Shown here: piece after piece, positions 5,716 to 6,652 of the stretch
How the letters are laid out: every line of letters starts with the position of its first letter
Position numbering within the stretch: the first letter of the stretch is position 1
Assembly (NCBI GenBank): GCA_016765255.1
Contig: JAESQI010000209.1
Span: 1-6,652, forward strand
DNA: 6,652 nt
Direction of reading: 5' to 3'
DNA from: Robiginitomaculum sp.
GTDB taxonomy: Bacteria; Pseudomonadota; Alphaproteobacteria; Caulobacterales; Maricaulaceae
Notes under the pieces: generated by a model
What the model was told of the DNA's origin: nothing
The model's database searches: none
The model's input: the letters and a program-made list of their open reading frames with translations, nothing else
Translations under genes and position numbers: made by a program

Positions 5716-6652
5716 TTACTGAACAGGTTTATCCGTACCGTAATAATATACGCCTGTTGTCACAGGGACTTGTCTTTGTGTGGACTGAGACTGTGAAGAA
5801 TGGGTCTGTGTTGTTGTGCCTCCATATGTGGACGTGGAATATGTACTTGGTGTTCCGTGTCCATAAGCAGAACTCGATCCATAGGCTCTATAGCCTGTTG
5901 ATCCAGTATAACCTGATCCTGTGCTATATGCGCTATACCCACTCCCAGAACCCCCCCTACTCGAACCTACTGCGCCAGAGCTATAATGTGTAGAACCTCC
6001 ACCAGAATATGCTTGTGCTATATATGCACCTGACGCGCTACGCCCACGATTGTAACTGGAGGCTTGCCCCTTGGCAGGATCACAAACGACGCGGCGCCAT
6101 TCATAGCGCTGGCCCGCTGTTAGAGTTTTCTTTTGCACGCTTCCGTATTTTGCAGGCACATTGACAAGTCGCTCCCCGCCCGGATCGGCAAGGTATTCAA
6201 CCGCGATATTTCTATATTGAGCTGGCACAGGGATTTCGCGAACCCCGCCCGGATCGGAAACGATTTGTTTCGTGACCGAGGTATATTTTGCGGGAATAGA
6301 GGTTCTGCGCACTGTACCCGGCGATGTCATGACTTTACGGTCAAAGCTAATGCTTTCGCCCGGTTCTTCAACCAAGCACCATATCTCGCATCCCGCGCCG
6401 CAATATGTCGCTCCCGCTTGTCGAGCGGCGCCGTATTGCACCGTTGATCTATAGCCTCGCCCGCCTTGGCCTGCGTCTGCTGTGCTGAGAACCCGATATC
6501 CTTGGGCGGCTAATGCACCCGGATTACCAAGTTTCCAAACACGCCTAGGCGTGGATGTAGAAATGGTTTGCGTGACCGTTTGAAATCTGGGTGGGACGAC
6601 TGATAATTTTTCGTAAGCGGGGCGCACCAACTTTTTCTCAGTCACACTGCGA
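5716..6652 (-). CDS. Repeat-rich, probably exported protein with Gly/Ser/Tyr/Thr-rich tail (5' partial)
   Basis: The minus-strand frame is open from the right edge to a TAA at 5718-5716, giving 311 visible residues; the true start and any signal peptide lie outside. A GTG at 6645 is only an internal codon, since the frame continues upstream. The core carries 23-residue modules of the form (S/A)DPGG.R...VPA.Y, clearest with DPGG at 6255-6244 and 6186-6175, an earlier SPGTVRR copy, and more divergent copies near the right edge (RPAYEKLSVVPPRFQTV). Between modules lies YCGAGCEIWCLVEEPG, with three cysteines; a fourth follows the last module in WRRVVCDP. Similar modules occur, as I recall, in proteobacterial envelope proteins, often near OmpA-like or peptidoglycan-binding domains. 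The last ~115 residues are low-complexity Ser, Gly, Tyr and Thr. It is probably an envelope or surface protein. I cannot assign a function. Confidence 0.8.
   Translation of the reverse strand, partial: RSVTEKKLVRPAYEKLSVVPPRFQTVTQTISTSTPRRVWKLGNPGALAAQGYRVLSTADAGQGGRGYRSTVQYGAARQAGATYCGAGCEIWCLVEEPGESISFDRKVMTSPGTVRRTSIPAKYTSVTKQIVSDPGGVREIPVPAQYRNIAVEYLADPGGERLVNVPAKYGSVQKKTLTAGQRYEWRRVVCDPAKGQASSYNRGRSASGAYIAQAYSGGGSTHYSSGAVGSSRGGSGSGYSAYSTGSGYTGSTGYRAYGSSSAYGHGTPSTYSTSTYGGTTTQTHSSQSQSTQRQVPVTTGVYYYGTDKPVQ
6174..6257. repeat. 69-base-period repeat inside the modular protein gene
   Basis: CCCCGCCCGGATCGG occurs at 6174-6188 and 6243-6257, exactly 69 bases (23 codons) apart, encoding the DPGG corner of two successive protein modules. 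The identity at DNA level suggests recent module duplication or gene conversion, although the sequence between the copies has diverged. Confidence 0.7.

Noticed and set aside
5757..6454. Several plus-strand frames of 60-104 codons opposite the repeat protein
   Set aside because: They are shadows of the biased, repetitive minus-strand coding sequence and show no family features.

Overview
The window looks like part of the chromosome of an alphaproteobacterium of moderate GC. A marine, Hyphomonas/Maricaulis-type lineage is my best guess, from protein style only; there is no rRNA or marker gene to confirm it. I see no tRNA, rRNA, CRISPR array, insertion sequence or phage gene.

Layout from left to right. 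(1) Bases 1-164, minus strand: the first 54 codons of a membrane-anchored protein, probably an MBL-fold hydrolase, running off the left edge. (2) Bases 165-1628: a decay zone with no intact gene. It holds the C-terminal tail of a 1-Cys peroxiredoxin (minus), a nearly complete OxyR-type LysR regulator (plus) without its N-terminus and with two in-frame stops, and an internal piece of a strictosidine-synthase/SMP-30-like beta-propeller (plus). (3) Bases 1629-2669, minus: an intact paraoxonase (PON)-family lactonase/arylesterase with an N-terminal membrane anchor and every PON1 metal and catalytic position I can align. (4) Bases 2765-3958, minus: an intact AspC/TyrB-type class I aminotransferase. 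(5) Bases 4120-5640, plus: an intact AGCS sodium:alanine/glycine symporter, divergent from the aminotransferase and followed by a strong hairpin terminator. (6) Bases 5716-6652, minus: a repeat-rich, probably exported protein with 23-residue modules and a Gly/Ser/Tyr/Thr-rich tail; its start lies beyond the right edge.

How the parts relate. The peroxiredoxin tail and the oxyR-like gene lie head to head and meet at about base 440 with no intergenic DNA. The simplest reading is one deletion that removed the 5' half of the peroxiredoxin, the shared divergent promoter and the first ~20 codons of the regulator, so a peroxide-sensing and detoxifying pair was lost together. The aminotransferase and the AGCS symporter form a divergent pair that could couple amino-acid uptake to transamination; candidate -10 boxes for the two directions overlap at 4039-4045. 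The paraoxonase follows the aminotransferase on the same strand after 97 bases and may have its own promoter.

I did not find a convincing new multi-gene system. The best leads are the deletion scar, the complete PON1-like active site in a bacterial membrane-anchored protein, and the modular surface-type protein at the right edge.
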